From Pseudogracilibacillus sp. (GTDB lineage: Bacteria > Bacillota > Bacilli > Bacillales > Amphibacillaceae), in the NCBI GenBank assembly GCA_026169815.1, contig JAPFDT010000007.1, positions 62,001 to 126,000 of the forward strand: DNA of 64,000 nucleotides, given 5' to 3'. A program made the position numbers and the translations under genes. Positions 7,976 to 16,969 of this stretch are shown here, one piece after another (within the stretch, counting starts at the first letter, position 1; each line of letters starts with the position of its first letter). The notes under the pieces were generated by a model. That model made no database searches. It was not told the DNA's origin and saw only the letters and a list, made by a program, of their open reading frames with translations.

Positions 7976-9124
7976 TTAGTATCGATAAATTGCAGCGACA
8001 CCAGTTTCTGATGGCATACGTTCTTTCGGGATAACAACAACTTCTCCTTTTTGTTTAAATACTAGTTCAGCAATATCGTCTAATACGTCATCCACTTCCG
8101 GATTCTCAATCGATGCATCGAGCAATTCTCCTGTTTCCAGATCAACTTGTCCAGGATAAATTTTATCAGCTTCGACTAAAATGCGGTGGATGCGCCCTTC
8201 TGTTGCGGCGCGTGCTACTTGTGCAATATCATCTGAACCTTCATCTTTCGCTCGGGCATTTTCAAATTGCTCGACGAGATCATGTGTTTTTTGAATATAA
8301 ATTGGTTCTAACACTTCCCAGGCAGCCTTCTTTAAATCGTCTTCTTCCATCGCCTGATAATCGAACTTAATACCTTCTTTTTGTAAGTAATTATTTTTAC
8401 TAACATTTTGGAAGAGCGTATGATATTCATCTAATGCAACGAGATAGACTGGTAACTGCATTGGATTAGAAAAATGCTTAATCACTTCACTATCAGCAAT
8501 GCGGAAAAATTTTTCTGTTACTTTATGAATGACATCTTTTCGACTTCCTTGACCGTGCAACATCGTTTCATTTGTTGGCCCACTACCAGTTGCGGTGACG
8601 ACTTTATCATCATAATCTTCGCCTAAAGCTTTTTTCGCTGTATTCTTTATTTCTTCATCCATGTCGATTTTTTCAACGTGATAACGATTTCCTTCGTATA
8701 TAGCGAATGATTCACGGCTTAATCCTAATAAATGATAACGATCTGCCGATTGATACACACGGATTAACGGTTTGATGTGAAAACTATCTGCAACGACAGC
8801 AAACTCTTCTACTGGACGTTGTAATTTGTAAACAATACATTTATCATCTGCGGCAAATACAGCTAATCCTTCTCCTGCATGTTCCCAAAATTGATGATCT
8901 TCTCCTAATTCATAAAATGGAATCATTTTTTGTTCGATTTCTTCTTTAGAAAACTTCTCTTCTAATGATTGTTCGATTTGTTGGATTAAATTTTTAAATC
9001 GAATCAAATCTTGTTGATTTTCTGGTCCGTGTCGATGTGTCGGTTGATATAAAGAAATACAAGATGTTCCTTCTGTGTCTAACAACATTTCGTGTGGAAA
9101 AACATGTACTATTTCAAAGCTCAT
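7976..9124 (-). CDS. baeRF-type protein (bacterial release-factor-like domain family)
   Basis: A 382-residue cytosolic protein that resembles the bacterial members of the archaeo-eukaryotic release factor superfamily (baeRF). Supporting features are the N-terminal CISLYQPTHRHGPENQQD, the central GSGPTNETMLHGQGSRKDV stretch and the C-terminal eL30e-like part with AATEGRIHRILVEADK and TGVAAIYRY. These proteins were proposed from comparative genomics to act on ribosomes or in stress, but few have been tested. Ribosome binding site GGAGGT lies 6-7 nt before the ATG. Monocistronic. The family is fairly sure; the exact subtype (baeRF3 or baeRF6) is not. Confidence 0.65.
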   Translation of the reverse strand: MSFEIVHVFPHEMLLDTEGTSCISLYQPTHRHGPENQQDLIRFKNLIQQIEQSLEEKFSKEEIEQKMIPFYELGEDHQFWEHAGEGLAVFAADDKCIVYKLQRPVEEFAVVADSFHIKPLIRVYQSADRYHLLGLSRESFAIYEGNRYHVEKIDMDEEIKNTAKKALGEDYDDKVVTATGSGPTNETMLHGQGSRKDVIHKVTEKFFRIADSEVIKHFSNPMQLPVYLVALDEYHTLFQNVSKNNYLQKEGIKFDYQAMEEDDLKKAAWEVLEPIYIQKTHDLVEQFENARAKDEGSDDIAQVARAATEGRIHRILVEADKIYPGQVDLETGELLDASIENPEVDDVLDDIAELVFKQKGEVVVIPKERMPSETGVAAIYRY

Positions 9125-9254
9125 TTTTATACCTCCATCAAAGTTATCTTATATTATGTGATTGACGTAAACCTTCTATTCGCCGCTACTTCTACTTATT
9201 CCCGTCTGATTTATTTTTAACCTAGAAAATATCAATAATTTATGACAATTACAA

Positions 9255-9284
9255 TTGAACAGCTAAGAGAGGTAATGGTATGAT
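9255..9284 (+). promoter_or_regulatory. Predicted sigma-A promoter of the sulP-usp-speG operon
   Basis: TTGAAC, 18-bp spacer, then TATGAT with an upstream TG giving an extended -10 (TGGTATGAT). It lies 51 bp before the SulP start codon. Confidence 0.6.
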
Positions 9285-9334
9285 ATAATTATTCAAATTA
9301 AAATGATTGTTTAACTAGTAGGAAGGGGAACTTC

Positions 9335-10744
9335 ATGCAAGCTTATGGACAGCAATGGTTCGGAAATATTCGAGCAGATATTTTATCAGGGATGGTTGTT
9401 GGTTTAGCACTTATTCCTGAAGCTTTAGCGTTTGCTTTCATTGTTGGAGTTGATCCGCGTGTGGCCTTGTATGCATCTTTTACAATGGCAGTTGTCATCG
9501 CCTTTGTTGGTGGTCGCCCTGCGATGGTCTCAGCCGCAACGGGAGCAATGGCGCTAGTCTTAGTTAGTTTAATGGCAAATCACGGTTTACAATACGTATT
9601 AGCTGCAACGGTTTTAACAGGTGTCATTCAAATTTTCTTAGGAATTTTCGGTGTAGCAAATTTGATGCGGTTTATTCCTAATTCCGTTATGTTAGGCTTC
9701 GTGAATGCACTTGGTATTATGATTTTCATCTCGCAAATGCCTTATTTAATTGGTGGCAGTGTGTTAACTTATACGTTTGCGATTGTCACTTTAATATTAG
9801 TTTATGTCATTCCACGTTATTTTCGGCTTATTCCTGCTCCGTTAATTGCGATTGTTGTTATGACGACGATTGCGTTTGTTAGTGGGGTTAAGTTACAAAC
9901 AATTGGTGATTTAGGGACGATGCCGAGTACATTACCAACTTTTTTCATGCCAGATATTCCACTTAATTTAGAAACGTTAAAAATTATTTTACCGTATTCT
10001 CTTGCTTTATCAGTCGTTGGTTTGCTCGAATCATTGTTAACAGCACAAGTGTTAGATGATATGACAGATACGTCGAGTAATAAAAATCGCGAAGCACGTG
10101 GACAAGGTATCGCAAATTTTGTGAATGGATTTTTCGGAGGAATGGCAGGTTGTGCGTTAATTGGCCAATCGATTATTAACGTAAAATCTGGTGGTCGTGG
10201 ACGTTTTTCGACATTTTTTGCTGGAGTATTTTTATTGTTTTTAATTATCATTTTAGGCGATGTCGTCGTTGATATTCCAATGCCTGTCTTAGTCGGAATT
10301 ATGATTATGGTTAGTATGACAACGTTCAATTGGGGCTCCTTCACCTTTTTAAAACAAGCACCAAAGTCAGAATCAATCGTCATGATTGTAACAGTTGCCG
10401 TTATTTTGTACACGAGTAATTTAGCAATTGGTGTAGTTGTCGGCGTTATTTTAAGTACATTAATTTTCGTGGCGAATATTTCTCGCGTACACATCGAATT
10501 AGTTGATGGCATATATAAAGTGAAAGGTCCATTGTTTTTTGCATCGACGTCTGCGTTTGTGAAAGCTTTTGATGAAGTTACGGCATCACGTGTTGTCATT
10601 GATTTTGAAGACAGCCAAGTGTGGGATGAATCCGCAGTAGGTGCTATGTTAAAAGTACGAGAAAAGCTAGAAAGCAAAGATATTGCCGTCGTATTTCAAG
10701 GGTTAAATTCGAGTAGTAAACAATTATTTGAGCAATTTACTTAA
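9335..10744 (+). CDS. SulP-family inorganic anion transporter with STAS domain
   Basis: A 469-residue permease. Ten or more hydrophobic segments begin with the SulP signature DILSGMVVGLALIPEALAFA and continue through PRVALYASF and FVNALGIMIFISQ. A short STAS domain (about residues 375-469) ends the protein, with VVIDFEDSQVWDESAVGAML. Bacterial SulPs carry sulfate, bicarbonate or dicarboxylates; the substrate is not determinable here. AGGAAGGGGA precedes the ATG. The STAS is compact, as in other short Bacillus SulPs. A universal stress protein gene follows 12 bp later, a recurrent pairing for this family, followed by speG. Confidence 0.92.
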   Translation: MQAYGQQWFGNIRADILSGMVVGLALIPEALAFAFIVGVDPRVALYASFTMAVVIAFVGGRPAMVSAATGAMALVLVSLMANHGLQYVLAATVLTGVIQIFLGIFGVANLMRFIPNSVMLGFVNALGIMIFISQMPYLIGGSVLTYTFAIVTLILVYVIPRYFRLIPAPLIAIVVMTTIAFVSGVKLQTIGDLGTMPSTLPTFFMPDIPLNLETLKIILPYSLALSVVGLLESLLTAQVLDDMTDTSSNKNREARGQGIANFVNGFFGGMAGCALIGQSIINVKSGGRGRFSTFFAGVFLLFLIIILGDVVVDIPMPVLVGIMIMVSMTTFNWGSFTFLKQAPKSESIVMIVTVAVILYTSNLAIGVVVGVILSTLIFVANISRVHIELVDGIYKVKGPLFFASTSAFVKAFDEVTASRVVIDFEDSQVWDESAVGAMLKVREKLESKDIAVVFQGLNSSSKQLFEQFT

Positions 10745-10756
10745 GGAGGCGTTGTT

Positions 10757-11170
10757 ATGAAAATCGCTGTCGCTGTTGATGGCTCAGAATATGCTGTCCG
10801 TGCCGCAGAATTTGCAATCAACTTAGCAAAACATATGCCAGATGCTGAGCTGGAAGTCATTTTTGTCGCAGATTTTGATAAAGTAAAAGACGACCACTTA
10901 CTGACAAAAAGTACGGACATCATTGAATGGAAACGTGAAAAAAAGGTAAATCCAGTTGTTGAACTCGCTAAAATAGATAACATTAAGGCACGTTCTGTTA
11001 TTTTAAAAGGAAAACCAAATTTAGAAATTATCCAGTACGTTAATAACAATGCTGTCGATCATCTCGTCATTGGCAGTCGTGGACGTAACACATTACAAGA
11101 GATGATGCTCGGCAGTGTCAGTCACAAAGTCGTAAAACGCGCCAACTGCCCAGTTACTGTCGTGAAATAA
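10757..11170 (+). CDS. Universal stress protein (UspA family)
   Basis: A 137-residue Usp with the complete ATP-binding pattern G-2x-G-9x-G-S: VIGSRGRNTLQEMMLGSVSH near the C-terminus, preceded by the N-terminal IAVAVDGSEYAVRAAEFAI. It is therefore expected to bind ATP. An AAGGAGG site lies 6-7 nt before the ATG. Its position 12 bp behind the STAS-containing transporter suggests it modulates or reports on transport under stress; this is inference from the common SulP-Usp association. Confidence 0.92.
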   Translation: MKIAVAVDGSEYAVRAAEFAINLAKHMPDAELEVIFVADFDKVKDDHLLTKSTDIIEWKREKKVNPVVELAKIDNIKARSVILKGKPNLEIIQYVNNNAVDHLVIGSRGRNTLQEMMLGSVSHKVVKRANCPVTVVK

Positions 11171-11190
11171 TTAACAAATCGGAGGAGTTA

Positions 11191-11721
11191 ATGATGCAAG
11201 ATAACATTAGATTAAGAACATATGAAGAAGAAGATAACGCCTTTATCCATGAACTCGTGAACAACCACGACATTATGGCATACTGGTTTGTTGAACCATA
11301 CGTATCAAAAACCGCTATGGAAAAACATTTTGAAAAACAATGGAATGATCCAACTATTCGTAGTTTTATTTTAACAAATGGTGACGAACCATTAGGACTT
11401 GTTCAATTCTTCGACATCCACCCTGTTCATCGTAAAGCAGAATATGCGATTATGATTGATCCGAAACAACAAGGAAAAGGCTACGCACCAATTGCAACAA
11501 GGCTTGCGATGGATTATGCATTCAACATTTTGAATTTGCATAAACTTTATTTATATGTAGACGAAGAAAACGCAGTAGCCCAACATGTGTATAAAAAATG
11601 TGGCTATGAGGAAATTGCGACATTGAAAGAAGAATTTTTCGTAAAAGGATCTTACCATGATGTCATCGTCATGAACATCTTCAAACGAGACTATGAGAAA
11701 ATGATTGAAGTAGAAAATTAA
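11191..11721 (+). CDS. speG: Spermidine/spermine N-acetyltransferase, SpeG-like (GNAT)
   Basis: A 176-residue GNAT acetyltransferase that closely follows E. coli SpeG along its whole length: LRTYEEEDNAFIHELVNN, AYWFVEPY, the HPVHRKAEYAIMIDP strand, the acetyl-CoA loop QQGKGYA (motif A) and LNLHKLYLYVDEENAVAQHVY, then CGYEEIATLKEEFFVKGSYHD. SpeG acetylates polyamines with acetyl-CoA and relieves polyamine toxicity. Third gene of the SulP operon, 20 bp after usp, with GGAGGAG before the ATG and a terminator right after. Linking polyamine acetylation to an anion transporter and Usp is unusual and may reflect a general stress operon (inference). Confidence 0.85.
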   Translation: MMQDNIRLRTYEEEDNAFIHELVNNHDIMAYWFVEPYVSKTAMEKHFEKQWNDPTIRSFILTNGDEPLGLVQFFDIHPVHRKAEYAIMIDPKQQGKGYAPIATRLAMDYAFNILNLHKLYLYVDEENAVAQHVYKKCGYEEIATLKEEFFVKGSYHDVIVMNIFKRDYEKMIEVEN

Positions 11722-11749
11722 TCCTTCCTAACTAGGGAGGATTTTTTTG
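11721..11749 (+). terminator. Terminator of the sulP-usp-speG operon
   Basis: ATCCTTCC / GGGAGGAT stem with a six-base loop followed by seven T. Confidence 0.85.
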
Positions 11750-11814
11750 TGGAGCACATGCAGTTGCTGTGGTGTGAGTATAACTGATGCGGCGTTATCT
11801 CCAATCTTAGACAC

Positions 11815-11846
11815 AAAAAAGCACACACTTCATTTAAGTGTATGCT
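11815..11846 (-). terminator. Terminator of the ABC-2 exporter operon
   Basis: On the minus strand: GCATACACTT / AAGTGTGTGC stem followed by six T, just after the permease stop. Confidence 0.85.
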
Positions 11847-11856
11847 CCTTTCCTAT

Positions 11857-12555
11857 TTATGCACGATCTTTTTTCACTTTTTGAAAGCAGACAAATGCGA
11901 GAAGCCCTGCTACGATTGTCCAAATCAAGACAATTCCGATGGCGCTCCATGATTCTGTTTCGCCCATCGCAACTAATTGTGGGATTGGCATATAATCTGT
12001 TATTTTAATGACAATACTGTCAGGAGAAAACCCTAAAAATTCAATCATTGAAGTGAATCCAAATATAAACATAATTGGCATTAAGTAAACTGTTGTCATG
12101 CCGACTGATTTCACGAACAATCCTACTGCAATTCCTAGAAATAAAAAGAAGAAAAATAAAACGAGTAAACCAATAATTTGTTGTATATCAATCATGTTAG
12201 TACTTTCCATAATAATAAACGAAATAATTAATGTAATAAATGTCATAAGTGCTGTAACTAGACTTTTTCCTAATAAAATTTCCACATAAGAAGCTGGTGA
12301 CATAATTAAACCACGTAACGTTTTCTTTTCATTTTCTTCCGCCATTAATATCATCATCACGCCAGAAGTAACGGATGCATATGTAATTCCTACAATAGCA
12401 TAAACCACGATAAGTGGTAACCCATCTCCAGTTTCCATCCGACTATATATTATCGCTAAAATAATCGTAATAAAAGGGGTAAAAAGGATGGTTGTATTTT
12501 TCGTAAATTCTTTCAAATCTTTTTCAAAAATTGCCATCACACGTGCTGCATTCAT
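11857..12555 (-). CDS. ABC-2 type transporter permease
   Basis: A 232-residue permease with six hydrophobic segments and the ABC-2 family hallmark around residues 70-100: an amphipathic stretch NEKKTLRGLIMSPASYVEILLGK that couples to the ATPase. The last segments end with a basic tail. The coding region follows the ATPase gene with no gap (adjacent stop and start), so both subunits are translated together. Exporters of this size are typical drug, bacteriocin or Na+ (NatAB-like) efflux systems; the substrate is unknown. Confidence 0.85.
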   Translation of the reverse strand: MNAARVMAIFEKDLKEFTKNTTILFTPFITIILAIIYSRMETGDGLPLIVVYAIVGITYASVTSGVMMILMAEENEKKTLRGLIMSPASYVEILLGKSLVTALMTFITLIISFIIMESTNMIDIQQIIGLLVLFFFFLFLGIAVGLFVKSVGMTTVYLMPIMFIFGFTSMIEFLGFSPDSIVIKITDYMPIPQLVAMGETESWSAIGIVLIWTIVAGLLAFVCFQKVKKDRA

Positions 12556-13404
12556 TTATACCAACTCCTTTCCAGTTATTTTGATGAAAATATCACCTAA
12601 TGTTGGATTGTCTGTTTGAATCGCTTTTACTGTACCTGTTTTAATTAACGATGCTATTTTATCTGCACTTTCGGACTCATTTGGTAATTGTATTATTTCC
12701 CCATCGAATGTTTCAACGTAAAACATATGCGATGAATATTGATAACGTAAATTTTCAGGAGTATCACACTCTTTAATTTCTCCTTCGTGTAAAAATGCTA
12801 CACGATCACATAATGTCGTTGCTTCTTCCATATTATGAGTATTAATAAAAATCGTTGAACCAGCTTCATTTAATTTTTGTAACACACGGTGAATTTGCGC
12901 TACGTTTCCTGGATCTAATGCTGATGTTGGTTCATCAAGAAAAATTAATTTCGGACGATGAATTAATGCTTTTGCTAATAAAATTCGCTGCTTCATTCCT
13001 TTTGATAATTTGCTAACGACTTTTTTCTTCGCATCTAACATATCAATCATTTCTAACATTTCATCAATACGATTTAATGGTGCATTGTACAATTTAGCGA
13101 AAAGCTTCAAATTATCATAAACAGTCAGTCGCTCATACAACACACTATTATCAGACAGTAAACCAATTTGTGACTTAAACGATGTTTGGTGAAATTTATC
13201 TGGAGTTGATCCAAGTACCCGAATGTCACCTGCCGTTTTATTCAGTTCGCCTGTCAACATTTTAATCATCGTCGTTTTACCTGCACCACTTGGTCCGAGT
13301 AACCCGAAGATTTCCCCTTCTTTAATTTGCAAACTTATATCTGCAATGGCTGTTTTAGTGCCAAAAGTTTTTTGTAGTGCTGTTATTTCTATACAATTGC
13401 TCAT
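12556..13404 (-). CDS. ABC transporter ATP-binding protein (ABC-2 exporter)
   Basis: A 282-residue ATPase with all motifs intact: Walker A GPSGAGKTT (residues 37-45), Q-loop region QIGLLSDNSVLYERLTVYDN, signature LSKGMKQR, Walker B LIFLDEPTSALD and the H-loop INTHNMEEA. A C-terminal extension of about 70 residues follows, as in DrrA/NatA-like exporters. It lies 100 bp downstream of the LytTR regulator gene and directly upstream of its permease. The regulator's N-terminus looks like a decayed copy of this same ATPase, which suggests they were derived together. Confidence 0.92.
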   Translation of the reverse strand: MSNCIEITALQKTFGTKTAIADISLQIKEGEIFGLLGPSGAGKTTMIKMLTGELNKTAGDIRVLGSTPDKFHQTSFKSQIGLLSDNSVLYERLTVYDNLKLFAKLYNAPLNRIDEMLEMIDMLDAKKKVVSKLSKGMKQRILLAKALIHRPKLIFLDEPTSALDPGNVAQIHRVLQKLNEAGSTIFINTHNMEEATTLCDRVAFLHEGEIKECDTPENLRYQYSSHMFYVETFDGEIIQLPNESESADKIASLIKTGTVKAIQTDNPTLGDIFIKITGKELV

Positions 13405-13504
13405 CTTCCTGCCTCCTCTTTATCACTGCCTTTACTTTACATTGACCTTTCCTTCTATGCAGTCGATTATTGATGAACTGATGAGGAAAAACTCTGAACT
13501 GTAC

Positions 13505-14455
13505 TCATTTTAATTTAAAAATCTCTTGGATGACATGTAATTTAGTCCGAGATAAGGGAATCGTGGACTGTGCTTTATTATTAATTCGCAGTGAATATGT
13601 GTTTTTCGACCATGTAATGATTTCACGTACCTTTTGCAAGTTAACAATATAAGAACGGTGACAACGATAAAAGCCATATAACTCTAATTTTTTCTCGATT
13701 TCTGTCAATGTTAAATCTAATGCAAACGCATCTTTATTAATGTAAATATATGATTTTCCACTTTGGCTTTCAATATAATCAATTTCGGTTGGATCAAATA
13801 AAATAACTTTATCATCTATTTTTGCAGGTATTTTAAATAACTTTTCTACGACCGGACTTGTAATAGTTGCTGATTCAGCCTCCCGCTCCTCACTCTCCGT
13901 TTCTAATTGATGAAGTCCATCCGTTCCTAAACGATATGCGATATCTGTTAATAACAAAGCATGTTCCGCACTAGCAACTAAAATAAGTACCGAGCGTTTT
14001 TCTTCTAATATACGTTCGATAAGTTGAATAAAAACATTCATCGTCTGGACATTCACACTACTAATCGGATCATAAAAGACATTCCAACGCGCATTCGACA
14101 TATAATATTTCGCATAATATATTCGCTGCATTTCTGATGGAGAACATTTACTCACAGACATGCCCGCACATTGCTGTAAATCAAACTTAACGAGTAATTC
14201 TGAAATAGGAATTGAACATTGAAACCATTTTCTGAAAAAGTGGATATTTTCTTGTACAGTAAGCCGTTCATACAATGCTTCTTCAAAATCGAATACATGA
14301 ATATCCTTTTCGCGACTTAAAAAATCCATTAATGATATTTGTATATCAACATCACTATATATTGCTGTTGATGTATGTTTTTCTATTTCAACAGAGAAGC
14401 TTGGCAACACATCAGACGTTCTTTCTACATAATCTATTATCAAACTTGACATCAT
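13505..14455 (-). CDS. LytTR-family transcriptional regulator with degenerate ABC-ATPase-like N-terminus
   Basis: A 316-residue two-part protein. Residues 212-316 are a LytTR DNA-binding domain (DYIESQSGKSYIYI, YRCHRSYIVNLQKV, STIPLSRTKL). Residues 1-190 follow an ABC ATPase without its catalytic residues: no Walker A, a Q-loop-like LYERLTVQENIHFF at 61-74, a signature-like CSPSEMQRIYYAK at 104-116, a broken Walker B WNVFYDPISSVN at 124-135 and an H-loop-like LVASAEHALLLTDIAYRLG. The neighbouring true ATPase has LYERLTVYDN at the matching site. No receiver domain is present, so this is not a classical response regulator. First gene before the exporter and probably its specific regulator (inference). 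Confidence 0.85.
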   Translation of the reverse strand: MMSSLIIDYVERTSDVLPSFSVEIEKHTSTAIYSDVDIQISLMDFLSREKDIHVFDFEEALYERLTVQENIHFFRKWFQCSIPISELLVKFDLQQCAGMSVSKCSPSEMQRIYYAKYYMSNARWNVFYDPISSVNVQTMNVFIQLIERILEEKRSVLILVASAEHALLLTDIAYRLGTDGLHQLETESEEREAESATITSPVVEKLFKIPAKIDDKVILFDPTEIDYIESQSGKSYIYINKDAFALDLTLTEIEKKLELYGFYRCHRSYIVNLQKVREIITWSKNTYSLRINNKAQSTIPLSRTKLHVIQEIFKLK

Positions 14456-14568
14456 TATCCCTCAATTTTTATCCATTTAGCAAAAATACTTCTTCTATTA
14501 TAAGTGAAGGGTCATTTTTTGTCATTATTTCCCGGGCAATAACATTGATATTTCTCGATAATTTTCAT

Positions 14569-14605
14569 AAAAAACTGCATAAAAGGGAACTTTCCTTTCA
14601 TGCAG
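14569..14605 (-). terminator. Terminator of the acyl-CoA ligase gene
   Basis: On the minus strand CTGCATGAAAGG pairs imperfectly with CCTTTTATGCAG and is followed by six T. Confidence 0.8.
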
Positions 14606-14623
14606 CTAAAATCCCTTTATTTA

Positions 14624-16204
14624 TTACGCTTCATATAATTCTCTTAAATCTTTCTTCAACACTTTTCCACTTAGATTTTTCGGTAATGATTCGATAAAAT
14701 AAACGAACTTAGGTGTTTTGAATGTAGATAACTTTTCATGACAAAAGCTCATCACCTCTTCTTCTGTCAACGTTTCACCATCTTTTACGACAATAATTGC
14801 TGTTATTGCTTCAATCCAATAATCATTTTTCAAACCAATGACAGCTACTTCGGCGACAGCTTTAATTTGATAAATAAGTTCTTCTATTTCCCGACTGGAA
14901 ACACTCACTCCACCTGTATTAATAATATCCTTTTTCCTGTCAACAATCGTAATATAACCTTCGTCATCCATCGTCCCTAAATCACCACTGTGAAACCAAC
15001 CATTTTTAAATGCTTGTGCTGTTTTCTCAGGATCATTCAAGTAACCTAACATCGCATGTGGTGTTCGGTGTACGATTTCTCCAATCTCTCCACGCGCTAC
15101 TTCTTTATCGTCATCATCAACAATTTTTGTTTCTACATGTAATGTCGGACGACCAGCTGAACCGAGTTTTCTTAGTTGATCTTCTGGTTGTAAAGCTGTA
15201 GCTAATGGAGCGACTTCTGTTTGTCCGTAAAAATTCCAAAAGCTAGCATTTGGCAATCTCTCTGCTAATTCTTTTAATACTTCACGAGGCATAATTGCTG
15301 CACCATAATAGCATTTTTCCAATGAATCTAGTACATACTTGTCAAAATCGGCATGACGTAAAAGCGCAATCCAAACAGTTGGGGGCGCAAATAATTGGGT
15401 TGCCTTTTGCTGTTCAATTGTTTCCATTATGACTGCCGGATCTGCCTTATCTAATATAATACCACTTGCTCCTAGGTAAATGCTCGGCCCTAAAAACACA
15501 TGTAACTGTGCACTATGATAAAACGGTAATGCGTGGACTAAAACATCCGCATCACTCATTTTGCCATCGACAACACAACTCACATATTCGCTAATAATAC
15601 TTTTATGAGATAGCATAACCCCTTTTGGATTAGATTCTGTTCCACTCGTATATAACACTTGCGCTAGTTCATCATCAAATAAGTCTGCTTCAACACTTTC
15701 TTTGTTATTATTTTCTTGTAACTCCTGCAATGGTTGCCATTGTTCAAATGAAGTCGATTCTTCTAAAATATAATAGTAATCTATCTTTCGTCCCGCCTCT
15801 GTGGTCGCCTTATCTAATATGTCTGTGTACTCTTTAGCAGAAAATAATGCAGTTACTTCCGCATGATTTAAAATATAAGCAATATCATGTTTCGTTAACA
15901 TATAATTAATGGGAATTGTAACAGCTCCTATTTTTGCAGCTGCAAAAATGACAATGACGAAATCCAAACTATTTTTAGATAATAATGCTAATCTATCTCC
16001 TTTTTGAATGCCTTTTTCTAACATTCCGTGTGCTGTTTGATTTACTAATTCGTCCAATCGTTCATAGGTTACTATTCTCTCTTTAAATATAAAGGCTTGC
16101 TTATGTGGATTTCTAGCGGCAGTTCTTGTTAACAAATCTCCTAAGGTATTTCTGCGAGCACGATTCATCATAGATGTAGATTGATGTTCAGACATATTCA
16201 ACAT
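14624..16204 (-). CDS. AMP-forming acyl-CoA synthetase (fatty-acid--CoA ligase family)
   Basis: A 526-residue adenylate-forming enzyme. The P-loop YTSGTESNPKGVMLSH, the A5 motif NFYGQTEVAP, the A7 region WFHSGDLGTMDDEGYITIVDRKKD and the A10 lysine region PKNLSGKVLKKDLREL are all present, so it should be active. The family activates a carboxylic acid with ATP and loads it on CoA; medium- or long-chain fatty acids are likely substrates. GGAGGGG precedes the first ATG by 4-6 nt. Monocistronic with its own terminator and no beta-oxidation partners beside it. It could feed the carnitine acyltransferase at 50-51.7 kb, but that is speculation. Confidence 0.88.
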   Translation of the reverse strand: MLNMSEHQSTSMMNRARRNTLGDLLTRTAARNPHKQAFIFKERIVTYERLDELVNQTAHGMLEKGIQKGDRLALLSKNSLDFVIVIFAAAKIGAVTIPINYMLTKHDIAYILNHAEVTALFSAKEYTDILDKATTEAGRKIDYYYILEESTSFEQWQPLQELQENNNKESVEADLFDDELAQVLYTSGTESNPKGVMLSHKSIISEYVSCVVDGKMSDADVLVHALPFYHSAQLHVFLGPSIYLGASGIILDKADPAVIMETIEQQKATQLFAPPTVWIALLRHADFDKYVLDSLEKCYYGAAIMPREVLKELAERLPNASFWNFYGQTEVAPLATALQPEDQLRKLGSAGRPTLHVETKIVDDDDKEVARGEIGEIVHRTPHAMLGYLNDPEKTAQAFKNGWFHSGDLGTMDDEGYITIVDRKKDIINTGGVSVSSREIEELIYQIKAVAEVAVIGLKNDYWIEAITAIIVVKDGETLTEEEVMSFCHEKLSTFKTPKFVYFIESLPKNLSGKVLKKDLRELYEA

Positions 16205-16378
16205 ATAACCCCTCCATAAATCATCATAATGTCTATTATATTTCAGAATATTCCAATTAACAAGATGAACTTTTTATAATTATGAACATTGTGTTGCAAT
16301 CATGATTGTTATATAGGAAACTAGCCTAAAACGTTGTATAATGAATAAGGATAAAATACTTGATGTGGAGTGTTTGAT

Positions 16379-16915
16379 ATGAAATTTAGAATGATATTTT
16401 TTATGATGTTTGTAGTACTTTTATTAGCGGCTTGTGGAACGAATGATAATGGAGCTCAGGACGATGAACTCGATAACCCTGATAACGTAAAAGCTTTAGT
16501 TGATGAATATAGTGCAGGTAATTTTACAGATGATCATAGTGCCTCCATTTCATCTTCTGAGTTAATTATTACAAATGAAGATGACACACAAGAAACATAT
16601 GATTTACCAGAGGATGAATTTTTCGTTTCGATTGCGCCTTTCGTTAGCGAAACACACCCCTGTGATATCCATAGTTTAACAGGATGCCAAGGAGAACTCG
16701 TTGATGCTGATTTTGATATTTTAATAAAAAATAAGGCAGGCGATGTTGTAGTCGATGAAACGATGAACTCAGGCAAAAATGGTTTCATCGATTTATGGTT
16801 GCCCCGTGAAGAAGACTACGATGTAACTGTGAAATATGACGGGAAAGAAGTAGAATCGAATATCTCCACTTTTAACGGCGATGGAACGTGCATTACGACG
16901 ATGCAATTGCTGTAA
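16379..16915 (+). CDS. cueP: CueP-family copper-binding lipoprotein
   Basis: A 178-residue lipoprotein: signal peptide with lipobox LLAAC (Cys19), an acidic linker, then the CueP domain. The hallmark cysteines are Cys95 and Cys103 in THPCDIHSLTGCQGEL and Cys171 in GTCITTMQL; GFIDLWLPR is also characteristic. Salmonella CueP is a periplasmic copper protein that supplies copper to SodCII. In a Gram-positive cell the protein is tethered outside the membrane. A GTG at 16370 overlaps the GTGGAG ribosome binding site, so the ATG at 16379 is the likely start. It is convergent with a CopB-type ATPase gene, consistent with a copper locus. A -10 like TATAAT lies at 16337-16342. Confidence 0.88.
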   Translation: MKFRMIFFMMFVVLLLAACGTNDNGAQDDELDNPDNVKALVDEYSAGNFTDDHSASISSSELIITNEDDTQETYDLPEDEFFVSIAPFVSETHPCDIHSLTGCQGELVDADFDILIKNKAGDVVVDETMNSGKNGFIDLWLPREEDYDVTVKYDGKEVESNISTFNGDGTCITTMQLL

Positions 16916-16924
16916 AATAATCAC

Positions 16925-16969
16925 CCCCTAATTAAACGTTAAACATACGTTTGATTAGGGGATTGTTTT
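16925..16969. terminator. Bidirectional terminator between cueP and copB
   Basis: CCCCTAAT / ATTAGGGG with inner AACG / CGTT pairing, then a T-rich tail; both genes end beside it. Confidence 0.75.
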
